Assembly: GCA_000733355.1 (NCBI GenBank)
Contig: JNVV01000012.1
Span: 134,851 to 198,850 of the forward strand
DNA length: 64,000 nucleotides
Origin: Falciphora oryzae
Lineage: Eukaryota; Ascomycota; Sordariomycetes; Magnaporthales; Magnaporthaceae
Direction of reading: 5' to 3'
The translations under genes were made by a program, and so were the position numbers. The notes beneath the pieces are model-generated. The model did no database searches, was not told where the DNA came from, and saw only the letters and a list, made by a program, of their open reading frames with translations. Each line of letters begins with the position of its first letter. Positions within the stretch are counted from its first letter, which is position 1. Positions 22,764 to 32,702 of the stretch are shown one piece after another.

Positions 22764-23993
22764 CACGTCTACTGTGGACGGACCCCGGGCCTGACAAGCC
22801 GTCCGTCTCGCCGCTAGTCTCGGATGTGGGCCTGGTGGTGTCTTGGGCAGAGTGTTTGCTTGTTTGTCAATACCGGGCCGGCGTCGATCCGATGATCAAA
22901 CTCCCTGGCGGACACGGGCGGCTGAAACACGGCAGGCGATCCTGCGAGCTGGCGGTTGGGACTGGTCGAGGTCGAGTTGGGTGCGCAACGAGGAAGGGAA
23001 CGGAAGGAACGGAAAGGGACGGCACAGACAGGACAGCCAGGAGGAGATTACAAGATAAGAGACGAAGTAGTTCCGCGCGGATCTTTTGTCCTGCAAAAGC
23101 GTGGTGGTGTCGAATGGCAACTGTATGTCTGCAACGTCTCCTATTTTTTGCGTGGTAATTAGGTATTTTGTCGCTGGCTGGCCCCGGCCATCCCGTCCAT
23201 CCCAACGTCACGTCAGCGGGAAGCCAAAGGTCAAGCCGTTGTGCAAATGCACCAGCGCGCGTCTCGTTCCGCCCAGCGGTGGGTCGGCCTCGGGCTAGTG
23301 CGTCATTGCGATTCAAGCAGGCGAGAAGACGGCCCCGCATCTCATCACTGATCAGTGACATGCACGGCGCGTAGCCTTTTCCAGCCAGGCGGCTTTCAAT
23401 GCTGCGTGGCTGCATACTTCAGTTTCCAGCAATCCCGACGATTGGATCCAAGCGGCGTATTCATGCCGAGGCTCCCGATAGTGTTTACCCCTGAGTGACA
23501 CCTGGCGATAACGAGCGTTGCTGCCTACCAAACTTACGTGTGCATTCAGCACCGCCTGCGAGATTGGTTAAGCTTGGGCAACATGACAACGCACAAGAGC
23601 CTGGCTGACGAAAAGTTGCCAATGTCCCTTTTTGGACAGCTGCCGCCCCCGTCTGCGTGCTTCTCGATGATGCACATCACCTGCAGCACACAGATGCAGC
23701 AGCCCGCCCCCAATCCGTGCGTGCCGTGCTCCTTTTTGTTCCCCTGGTCGAATTGCCGGGGTCCAAATGAAAAACTCCGGCCCGGCCAAGGAGAAAGGTC
23801 GCCCCGGCCGGCCGAGACCCTGTGTCTGGCACGCGCTGCTTCGTGGCTCAGCTGTGGCGGTCTGTGGCAACGGTTCAGCGAGTGCCAATTGCGGGGCCTC
23901 CGAGTCTCCCACGCCTCTCGTCGCTTTTCATTGGACTCGACTCGAACCTCTTGCAGACCGACGGGCGCTGTCCCTGCTCTAGAAAGACGGGGC
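22764..23993. other. Divergent intergenic region between the sterol acyltransferase and guanylate kinase genes
   Basis: About 1.2 kb that must contain both promoters. I see no gene or RNA in it and no regulatory site that I would name. Confidence 0.55.
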
Positions 23994-24803
23994 ATGTCGA
24001 ACCTCTCGCGGGCCCTATCCTGCCTCCCCGCCTCCAAGTCGCTCTTTCGTTGCAGTCGTCCCGTGCTGCGCATAGGCTTCAGCAGTAGTCTACACCGCGC
24101 CTCCTCCTCCTTCAGAATGGCCTCGTCGTCCTCCCCCGCCGACCGCCGCCCGCTGGTCATCTGCGGCCCCAGCGGTGTCGGCAAGGGCACCCTGATCAAG
24201 ATGCTCTTCCAGCGCCACCCGGACACCTTCACCCTCTCCGTCTCCCACACCACCCGCGCCCCGCGGCCCGGCGAGAAGGACGGCGTCGACTACCACTACG
24301 TCACCAAGGAGGCCTTCAAGGAGCTGATCGAGCAGGACAAGTTTGTCGAGCAGTATGTTTCGCCTCTGCCCTGTCCCCATACTATCCCTAGTACAACTCT
24401 TATTGCAAGACAGCCCGCCAACTAATTAACCCTTCTCTCCGCCCGCAGTGCCCAGTTCGGCAGCAACAACTACGGCACCAGCAAGGCCACCATCGAGGAG
24501 CAGACGGCCAAGGGCCAGGTCGTCGTGCTCGACATCGAGATGGAGGGCGTCAAGCAGGTCAAGAAGTCGAGCATCAAGGCCCGGTACGTCTTTGTCAGCC
24601 CGCCCTCAGAGGCCGAGCTCGAGAAGCGCCTGCGCGGCCGCGGCACCGAGTCCGAGGACAGCGTCCAGCAGCGCCTGGCCAGGGCCAAGGAGGAGCTCGC
24701 CTGGTCAAAGACCACCGAGTTCGACCGCGTCCTCGTCAACGACGACCTGGAGAAGACGTTTGCCGAGCTCGACGAGTTCGTTTACTCGGCGCCCAAGGCA
24801 TGA
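23994..24803 (+). CDS. GUK1: Guanylate kinase with a mitochondrial-type N-terminal extension
   Basis: Two exons: 23994..24352 and 24449..24803 (714 nt, 237 residues). The splice GTATGT...GCAG restores a His codon in E-H-A-Q-F-G. The enzyme phosphorylates GMP to GDP with ATP. The P-loop G-P-S-G-V-G-K-G-T is at 58-66, followed by the GMP-binding [11 protein letters not shown] and D-G-V-D-Y-H-Y segments, and D-I-E-M-E-G-V-K-Q in exon 2. The first 41 residues are rich in Ser, Arg and Leu with no acidic residue, as in a mitochondrial presequence. A second in-frame ATG at 24117, with A at -3 and G at +4, begins the standard-length cytosolic enzyme. Both starts may be used. No catalytic residue appears to be missing. 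Confidence 0.93.
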
Positions 24804-26863
24804 GATATCGGAGATATTGATGCGAGATCTACGCCGACTCGGCTTAATGATGGCAATCAAAACAGAATCAATGATTAAAAGACGATATACACAAGAAGAT
24901 AAACAAATAGATTCATCTTTGGCCTTTTCTCCTGATTACAATCTCATCATCCCGTTCCTGGACTTGACTGCATACCACCATCCCTTCGATTATCGAACTA
25001 GGGACCGTGGCGGGGCGGCTGTCTTCCAATCCGGGACGACCAAAACCCGGCACCAGATATATAGCTATCCTAACGCAGCACGGCTGTTCTGGGCTGTTCA
25101 TTTCTCACTCGTGTTGTACTACCCATCCGTCTACGTCGCTTGCACAAGCCCTTGTCCCACACTCGAATGGGGTTATTCGTCAGAAGAGGAGCAGCAGTAT
25201 ACGGCAGCCGCGAAGCGGTTAAAAGGTGCCCGTCGTCTCTCAGGCGGAGCAGCATGGTCTTTACCGGGGTCAAAAACGCCTAGCAGGATGCAGGACAGCA
25301 TACGTGACTGTGACTCTCGACCATCTCACGACCGATTCTCAACCGCATGCGTCTGTCACACTCCGCCTCTCCCCTTGGGCCTTCCATCGACGCTTTTTTT
25401 CGTCGTCGTCATCCGTCCCACAGGTTATTCCAGTCCGCCTCACCCGAACCAAGCGCTGCCGAGCCGTCTCGGCGGCAGCAGTTACCGGATCCGGCGCAAA
25501 ACCACCTCAAGCGCCGGCTTGGCGAGCTTATCTCCAAACGGCTTCCCGAAATCCTCTGTGCACATGGTTTCTGTTCACCAAGTTGAAAAGACCCAATTCA
25601 AGAGGCATTCAAGACTGGCTAAAACGGAGTTACTAATCACCATTTAGCGTTCTCAAGCTTTTTTTTTTTTTTTTTTTTTTTGCAGAGAAGTGGGCTCGAT
25701 CGATCAGACAGTTTCAATTAAAGTGAAAGTAGCCATGTCTCTCTACAGCTCTAAAGCCTTTTTTTTCATTTTCTTTTTGCCTGGTTCAACTCCAGTGAGG
25801 CCTTCATAAATCCATGCTCGGACCCATGCCTTCTCATATAAACTTGACGGACAGACCTCGGGTCGGACGATGCGGCGCGATGGGGTTCATTAAAGTATAA
25901 ATTCTGCAGTGGGCAAAGCTTTTGCGGGTCTTTGATAGGCTCTGAGCCTGCAATACAATAGACACTTCAGCACCACGTATTGAAGACACAAGCGTAGGAC
26001 TATATCGGAGCCGGCAATACCAACCACGGCGCTATGGCTGCCAAAGACAGGTATGTTTTGTGCTTGAGAGGGTGTTGTGTGACACACCGAGCAGCCCGGG
26101 CTTTCTTCAGAGCAAGTGCAAGGTCCCTCGCGCGCCGATCGATTCCAGGGAGCCGCAATGCTAGATTGAAGGGTATTGTGAATAGGTTAGTTGAGTTGCA
26201 TTGCACATGGCCAGGTATCCGGCGGCACGGTGGAATCCAATATACTGCGCAAGGCTTTTTGCGTGTGGAAACTCCCTCTGAAGCCGATAGTCATTGCCAA
26301 GTTAGAGAGCCATTGCACGCTTGAGGACAAGGGCTCTTAGTATTAATTTCTGCATGCAGAAGACGAAATCGTTGTACAACAGGGCATCGGATCCTACGTG
26401 AGGTCGGGTAATTCGGGCCTTGGGCTCACAATTTCAACGGGAGAACGCACAACAGAGTCTTCATTGAAAGTCTATAGATTCGCACGCTCGCTGACATCAA
26501 CTGTGGGCCAATCAGCAGTGTTCACGCAGCTGTCTTGGAGGAGATCCTCACGGTCCGCATGATGCCCAAGAACTTGTCGAACTTCCATGGCTGGCTATGG
26601 ATTACGAGTGAGCCAATACCAAGATTGGGCAAGGGTGGACGACGGGGATCGCTCTTCCAAAGAGACCAGAGTTGCGGGACCACTTTCAGCAACTCGGAGG
26701 ACGTATTTATTTACTCAAACTACCTCATGTCTATAGAAGGGGCATGATGGCCTCCAGTGTCGCTGCCATCTCATCTTCATCCACAGTCAGCAGCAGAAGC
26801 AGCAGATCGAAGAACCTCCCAAAGGCCCAATCCTCAAATCAGCCCATCTCCCTCTTTGCCAAA
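24804..26863. other. Intergenic region after guanylate kinase
   Basis: About 2.1 kb with a T23 tract at 25659-25681. A long frame running out of the kinase exon (to 25647) is an out-of-frame shadow. No supported gene; the sequence becomes less GC-rich, marking entry into the accessory block. Confidence 0.5.
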
Positions 26864-27474
26864 ATGCTCTTCTCCCAGATCCCCCTCGGCCTTTTCGCCG
26901 CCACCGCCGCCGCCGCCATCGACATCCGCTCCCACTACAGCGCCAGCTGCTCGGGCAACTACGTGCGCTGCGTCGGCATCAACCCCAACGTGTGCTGCGG
27001 CGGTGGCACGGCCCAGAGCCTGGCCTTCGTCACCATCCCGACCAACTGGCGGATCGAGTGCCGCGGCTTCACGGGCGGCGGCTGCTCGAACCGCGGGGCC
27101 ACCGTCTTCTCCAACGGCCAGCGGACCATCTGCATCCAGTCCGGCAACTTCCTCTTCACCGGCAGCGGCTACCGCATGGCCAACAGGGCGGCGAGGCGCG
27201 GCGGCGCCGTCGCCGCCGCCGGAGAGGACGAGCAGTGCGGCGCTGCCGTCGAACGGGGTGGGGAGCAGCAGGAGTGCGCGTCCCGGCGGAAGCCCGACGC
27301 GCTGGTGCTCGAGGACGGGTCCGAGTACAACATTTCCGAGCTGGAGGAGGATTCGGTCCTGGTAAGTTTTGTTCCACGCCGTGGCAAGCTTTGCGAATTT
27401 GATATTGGACACTTGAAGATTCAGCTGCTAATATTGATCCTTTACGAATTTAGTGCGTAGCCCTCTTTTGCTGA
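26864..27474 (+). CDS. Small secreted cysteine-rich protein, 3' end uncertain
   Basis: The ATG at 26864 (CAAA context) opens a 166-codon exon to 27361, ending at a consensus GTAAGT donor. Residues 1-18 are a clear signal peptide (M-L-F-S-Q-I-P-L-G-L then Ala-rich). The mature part has nine Cys, including a C-C pair (N-V-C-C-G-G-G), and an acidic tail segment L-E-D-G-S-E-Y-N-I-S-E-L. I recognise the general layout of fungal small secreted proteins but not a named family. In the nearest splice model the intron 27362..27453 (GCTAAT branch site, TTTAG end) leads to a six-residue tail and a stop at 27472-27474, 172 residues in all. A more protein-like terminal exon lies at 27977..28052 beyond a solo LTR, so this gene may have been altered by the insertion. 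Function unknown; a secreted effector-like role is only a guess. Confidence 0.7.
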
Positions 27475-27531
27475 GACTTACGAACTATTCCTGTTTCTGT
27501 TTGGTGTACTTACTTGAATACCAATGGCTTG

Positions 27532-27954
27532 CTAGCTGTTGGTAGGAGTATGTACTCCTGTAGGCTCGGAGGTCTCCAAATGAGGTGAACAATGATCCTT
27601 TATATCAGAGGATCGATCTATTCTTGTGCACGAAGAAGAAAGGAATCTATCTGCTAGAGAGGGAGCAGGAGGGAGGCTGTTGGTAGGAGTTGGTACTCCT
27701 GTCGGACTCGGAGATCTCCAAAGGAGGTGAACAATGATCCCTTATATCAGAGGAATCATAATCTATTGTGCACGAAGAGGAAAGGAATCTATCTGCCAGA
27801 GAGGGAGCAGAAGGGAGGCTATATATACACGATCCGGATCACCAAAGGGGCCTTCCCCTGCTCCCAGCCTCCGCGGGCTTGCGGGTCCTCGGATCCGGCT
27901 CTCTCTCTGGGCTCTACCGATTGCCTGCACAGGCCAGTGCAATCCAACACTAAC
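27532..27954. mobile_element. Solo LTR with target-site duplication and duplicated 5' part
   Basis: The element runs 27537..27949, beginning TGTTGG and ending CCAACA, a perfect short inverted terminal pair typical of LTRs. The flanking 5-mers are CTAGC (27532-27536) and CTAAC (27950-27954), matching at 4 of 5 positions as an aged target-site duplication. The first 141 bp (27537-27677) recur immediately as 27678-27819 with scattered substitutions, so the left part is tandemly duplicated. A TATATA box follows at about 27820. No internal retrotransposon coding region is present. The superfamily cannot be told from the LTR alone. Confidence 0.7.
27537..27819. repeat. Two-copy tandem direct repeat, 141/142 bp
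   Basis: Copies 27537-27677 and 27678-27819 both start TGTTGGTAGGAG and both end GGGAGGC. Differences between them are scattered substitutions and small indels. This is the duplicated left part of the LTR. Confidence 0.85.
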
Positions 27955-27976
27955 CTATATCCTCGTCCACCTTTAG

Positions 27977-28052
27977 TCTCACCGGAGCCGCCAACGGAAG
28001 CATCACCTCTGCCAAAGACGTCCCCGAGGAGTTCAAGACCCTTGTGATCTAA
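27977..28052 (+). other. Candidate terminal exon separated by the LTR
   Basis: After a good 3' splice site (branch GCTAAC at 27949-27954 region, then pyrimidines and CTTTAG ending at 27976), one frame reads as a protein-like 25-residue tail. It includes D-V-P-E-E-F-K-T-L and ends with TAA at 28050-28052. It resembles the acidic C-terminal tails of small secreted fungal proteins and could once have completed the 26864 gene. The phases do not match (donor phase 0, acceptor phase 2), so a small indel or a missing mini-exon would be needed. Confidence 0.35.
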
Positions 28053-29165
28053 GGGTGACGGACTCACACTATCAATGGTTGAGTCTTTGGGTGGCTCAGA
28101 AAATTTGGAGTGCTGTGTCTGTTCAAGGAGGAGCCGGCATATGAGCGTGTCGCTGCTGTTGGCAATCTCATAACTTTTCTTTCTTTGAAGGGGTCTTATT
28201 TCATGGTTCTTGTTCAAATTTCATGGAATCATTGTCCTTCTTTACTGCTTTAGCTTAGTCTTAAAATTGTGAATCTGGCCAGATATTTTTTGTCAACAGT
28301 CTCCAAGACAAAAGTGCACTTTTAATCCGTTCTGATGGCAAGCGAGTGATAAAGTGTTGTGCCACCTGAAGGAGCTTTGCACCCGTGTGCCGATCCTGGG
28401 CTTGGCTGGGGCAGCCCTAAACTGCAGGCTCGCTTATCGCTGGTCCTGGCTGGCTGAAAAGAGATGTCGCACTCAATAGTTTGCGGCTCTTCTACCCGTT
28501 CTCCAGACGCGAGACTGGTGACTGGCTGGTGCGGCTGCGAGGTGGGCGCACGGGCCTTTAAGCACGCCGCTAGCTAGAGCTGTCACTGGCGCGGGCTGTT
28601 TGTTAGCGTCGAGACTAGATCCTTTTCGCTGATCCCGTGGATCGGCGTGCAGCAAGGCTCGGCCTCAGCTCTCCGCAAGCGTCCTTTCGCAAAAACAGGT
28701 CAGGCTGAGGAAGCTTCCTCGTCGCCTGTCACGACCAGTTTGGAGGCGCGACGGAGGGAGGGGGCTCGAACCCAACACGACTTCCTGGCAGTGTGGTTGG
28801 GCCCGTATCCCTCACGCTCCTAGTTGCTGGATATGGCAGAGACGGCGGGGAAGCCAGTTAGTCCCCCGTCCTGGTGGCTGCGTGTCGCGGTGGGGATTCA
28901 CTTGGGCACTTGCAGCTCCCTGCCGCTATTGGGCACCTGGAGATGCATGGCGTCGTGGAACTTCGTGTACGGCTGGGCGAGGACTGCGCTCGTCTGCTAG
29001 CTTCTCTTCCGGACCCTAAAAGCAAGCCTTACCCAGCAGGAGCTCCCTTGCTTCCCCGATTGCTCTTGCTGCGGAGCAGTGGTAAATCACCGTCTGCTTC
29101 CCCATCGTGAGGCAACAAGCACACGCAACAACTACTAACGGCCATCGATGTGCCGTCCAGCAAGG
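28053..29165. other. Intergenic region before the first membrane-protein paralog
   Basis: About 1.1 kb. A tRNA B-box-like sequence lies near 28765-28780 on the minus strand but no complete tRNA fold was found. Otherwise nothing is recognisable. Confidence 0.5.
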
Positions 29166-30547
29166 ATGAAGAGCGTCTTCAGAGCGGCGGCCTTGGCGTA
29201 TGCGGCTCTGCCCGCCGCTGCCATCCATGCTGACGACGTCCAAGCCGGGTTTTTGGAGGCGGGGAACATGAACTTATTCCAGGCCAGGCAGACGGCCATG
29301 CACCCGCACCGTCTCCTCGACAGGGCGCCGGCGCCCACTCCGGCCCCTGAGATCTCCCCACCAAGCGATAATGTCCTAGGCAAACGAGGCAATAATAACA
29401 ACACGCTCGGATTCATGCCTGGGACGAGTTGTCAGTCTTCACGCTTTCTTTTCCGGCCGATGTCCCCCCTTTGGCTGACAAGCCCGCGTTGAACAATGAC
29501 AGCATGGCCCATCACATGCCCTGCAGACTGGGGCTCGACCATGTACTCGGCCCGGGGGGTCGTCGGGTGCTGTCAGGACAGGTCGACTACAACGCCGTCT
29601 TGTATTGGATACACGACCTGCCTCGACTCGTCGGAGAAGGCTTCGTACACGACCGACAACGGCTTCACCAGATTTTGGTATGCTCCTGTCTTCCCGTTGC
29701 CCTGGCACTTTACTTGCGTTCGGAAGAGGCACGGCCGAAAAAGTTCCTGCTTTGCTCGACGTGGAAACTCACCACCTCCCTTTCTCGATGCAGTGGCTAT
29801 TCCCAATACCCCTACTGCTATCTATGGCGCTACCCGAACGAACGCTACAGTCTCTGGAATTGCGACTCTACTCCCTCCGGCTCCGGCACTCTCTACCGCA
29901 CACCCGGCGCGGTCACGGTGTTGGTGACGAGGACGCCGACTGCCGCCGGAGGACCCAGCATCGTGACGTTGACAAAGTCTGTCGAGACCGCAGCCGGCAC
30001 CGATAAGCAGCCCGGCTTCAACTCCCAGGGGCAGCAGCAGCAGCCGCAGCCGCAGGAGCCCCTGAACATCGGCGCCATCGTCGGCGGGGCCGTCGGAGGG
30101 GTGGCCATCCTCGCCCTCCTCATATTCGCCATCGCGTTCCTCGTCTACCGCAGCCGGAAGGCCAACGGCGGTAACAACCCCGCAAACGGCGGCGGCGGCG
30201 GTCCTGGCTATGACGGCTCTGGAGCTGTTGGCTCGCCAGGATTTGGACCGCCCACTGGGCACCCAGAGGCTGGCGTGGGCCGGCACGCCACGTACGGCGG
30301 CTACGCGCCCGTCATGGCCGAGTCACCCCACATGGGTGGTGACAATCGCGCCAGCACGTTCAAGCCGCTGGCAGGGTTCAGCGCCGGTGCGCACGAGACC
30401 GGAGGCCCTGAGAGCCCCCAGCCTCATTACCGGCAGCAACAGCAGCAGCAGCAGCAGCAGTCGCCGCCGCCACAATACGCTGGCGAAGCATTTGAGATGC
30501 CGACCGAACACGACCGACGGCCGTATGGACTGCACGAGGCAGCTTGA
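29166..30547 (+). CDS. Single-pass membrane protein with Cys-rich ectodomain (paralog 1)
   Basis: Three exons: 29166..29430, 29503..29677, 29794..30547 (1,194 nt, 397 residues). An upstream in-frame ATG at 29148 is possible, but the one at 29166 directly starts a signal peptide (M-K-S-V-F-R, then Ala-rich). The ectodomain carries eight cysteines in the pattern I-T-C, V-G-C-C, S-C, T-C, F-C, Y-C, W-N-C. It is followed by a Thr/Ser-rich stalk, a Gln-rich stretch, and a Gly/Ala/Val/Leu transmembrane helix at about 239-265 ending in Arg/Lys. The cytosolic tail is Gly/Pro-rich with a polyglutamine run of about ten near residues 361-371. This layout resembles fungal cell-surface sensor-like proteins, but I cannot name a family. 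It is the intact member of a tandem pair with the gene at 31.2-32.5 kb, whose exon structure and cysteines match. Confidence 0.8.
30437..30466 (+). repeat. CAG-rich trinucleotide run encoding polyglutamine
   Basis: A run of mostly CAG with CAA codons in the cytosolic tail of the first membrane-protein paralog; a candidate length-variable site. Confidence 0.7.
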
Positions 30548-31234
30548 GATGGGGCTGTTGTGTCTATGGTGGGATGGTGGGGGCAGTCTGGATACTGGCT
30601 GCCAGGGCGTGTTAACAGGGTAGGCTGTTTGAGTACCATATACCTCGGGATTTTTAATGTTTATCGTAAAAACAAGCCTAAGACTTTCTACCACCTGGAC
30701 AAAAGAGAGCCTCATCATGACGCGCTGCTCGCGTCCCTTCTACCAGGGGCGCGGAGGAGATGGGCGGCAAAGCAGTATACGGCGCCAGGCTATTTGGGGA
30801 GCCGTCCAACCTCTGCAGTAGCAACGGTCACAGCCGCGATTGTTTCACAATGGCAGCGCGTTGCGAGCTGCTGATGGTCTAGCCGATGCCTCCTTTTCAA
30901 GTTACTGTGCTAGGCGCGGTCTAGACCTAGCCTCGAGCTGCAAAGCAGCCCCCACAAGAACTGACGATGCGGGGGAAGTTGAGGCAAACGGCTGCGGCTG
31001 AGCCCGAGGGCTTGCAGCCGCCCCAGAAGCCAGCTGCATGCCAGTGGTGGGCTGGAAGGGCGGCGGCTACAAGTGGGAATTACTTTGGAGACATCCAGAG
31101 ATACATCATCACGAAGCGCCTGTTTATAAACTAGCTTTTCGTACCAAATCTGGTTGCCAGTCTGCATATTTCTAGATGATTTTGGTCGTCTGTGACGACT
31201 TCACATATTTTGAGGCAAAGAAATAATAGGCAGA
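30548..31234. other. Spacer between the tandem membrane-protein paralogs
   Basis: About 0.7 kb, presumably holding the 3' end of paralog 1 and the former promoter of paralog 2. No gene or repeat recognised. Confidence 0.5.
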
Positions 31235-32502
31235 ATACCGAGTATCATCCAATTGACAGCCGTCTGCGCGGCTCTGTACATTCCCGCCGTGGTCGACGCC
31301 AAAGCTCTTCGATGGGATGTGAACGAGGGGAACTTCCTGCCGGCAAGAGAAACCATCGCAGCGCCAGTCCTAATCTCGCTGCCGCCTGCGCCTACACAGC
31401 CGCCTCTTCTATCACCACGGGACGACGGCGTGCTGGACAGGAGAGGGTTGAACAACAGGACATATGGATATGTGTATGGGAAAAGGGGTAAGGCTTTCCC
31501 AATGCCTACGCGATCCACGATACAAGGAGGAGTTCACTAGGGTTGATCAGCTAATCGCAAACCCTCTCCTTCATCTACAGAATGGTCCATGGTCTGCGCC
31601 ACACACTGGGGCTGGACCACGTTCCCGGACCGGGGAGCCGTTGGGTGCTGTCCGGACGGCCCGAGCACGACGGCAACATGTTACGAATATACGGCCTGCC
31701 TCCATTCGAACCAGAGCTCGCTATTTACGACTAACAATGGTTACACCCGGTGGTGGTACGTCTGTCCCCCTGTCGTCCCATACTACATCAAGAGACCACC
31801 GAAACAGTAAACGCTGAGACCCCGTTTGTTGTACCCAGCAACGACCCCAAATACCCCTATTGCCAAAAGTGGAACTACGCCGACGCCTCCCTCTCGAAAT
31901 ACTTCGTCTAGGACTGCGGCGTGGCCGAAGTAACCGACCCGATCTACCTCCAGGCGACCGACGCCTCGACGACAACCACTTTCTCGCCCTTATCGTCCGC
32001 TGGAGCAAGCACCACGGCCTCCTCGTCTTCTGGGCAGCAGCAGCAAACCCCAGCAGACGCAACCGCCGGAGTAGGCCGGACCGATGCGTCGCAACAGTCC
32101 CAGCCGGCTCTGTCCACCGCCGCTATAATCGGCATAGCCGTCAGCACTTTTGTCATCCTGCTCGCCCTCCTCGGCGCCGTCATTGCCATTTTGTGTCTTC
32201 GCCGTCGCGACGCCAACAAGAAAGCCGCCGCCGCCGACCTAGCCCCCCGGGCAGACGGCGGCAATCGAGGAGAGAGCGATAAAGAGCAGGATCCGGCCGC
32301 TGGACCACACGAGCTGCAGTACCAGCAGCATGCACAGGAGCTGCCGAACCAGCCCGTGTCGTACGGGAACGCAGGCGTCGTGGCCGAGATGGAAACGCAG
32401 GGGAAGATGGGTCGTCGGCATCGCGTCAATGTGTCTGAGCTGCCCGCGGGTGGCCACGGCCGTGATACTACGGGGAAAGTCACTGCGTGTGGCTGTGTAT
32501 AG
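31235..32502 (+). pseudogene. Membrane-protein paralog 2 with ATA start and in-frame TAG (decayed or RNA-edited)
   Basis: Exons by comparison with paralog 1: 31235..31487, 31581..31755, 31839..32502 (1,092 nt, 364 codons). Exon 2 is 175 nt in both paralogs and the split-codon phases are identical. All eight ectodomain cysteines are conserved, and an intact membrane helix (A-I-I-G-I-A-V-S then Leu/Val-rich) and cytosolic tail follow. Two lesions are visible. The codon where the signal peptide should begin is ATA (31235-31237), with no ATG before the upstream stop. TAG at 31909-31911 stands exactly where paralog 1 has Trp (Y-S-L-W-N-C against Y-F-V-stop-D-C). Everything after the stop stays open for 196 codons. 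Both changes are TpG to TpA. It is either a young pseudogene or a gene repaired by A-to-I editing. No splice choice that I could find removes the stop in frame. Confidence 0.75.
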
Positions 32503-32702
32503 AGCCTGGGGAGGTTCGCAGGACGAGGTATGGCATGGGAAAAATGCCGAGGCGGTTAGTTATCCAGTGGATAAGATCGAACCCCTTGTGGACGGCACGC
32601 TAGCGACGAGACCCGACATCCTATTTATGATAATGACCTCGTGTGGCTAGGGGCAGGGGTCTGCCGCCCCAGCAACGTCGGCTCAAGAAGGAAGAAAAAG
32701 AC

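Noticed and set aside
24448..25647. 399-codon plus-strand frame overlapping guanylate kinase exon 2
   Set aside because: Out of frame with the kinase, Ser/Arg-rich because it reads the coding exon in the wrong phase, and the remainder has no domain.
25760..25810. B-box-like GGTTCAACTCC on the plus strand
   Set aside because: Upstream sequence is T-rich with no A box or anticodon arm.
28740..28850. B-box-like sequence GGTTCGAGCCC on the minus strand near 28770
   Set aside because: No matching A box and no acceptor or T-stem pairing, so not called a tRNA.
31869..31911. Possible mini-intron ending at the in-frame TAG of membrane paralog 2
   Set aside because: It would be 43 nt with a poor donor (GTGGAA), would shift the frame, and would remove residues conserved with paralog 1; using the TAG as acceptor for the upstream donor also breaks the frame.
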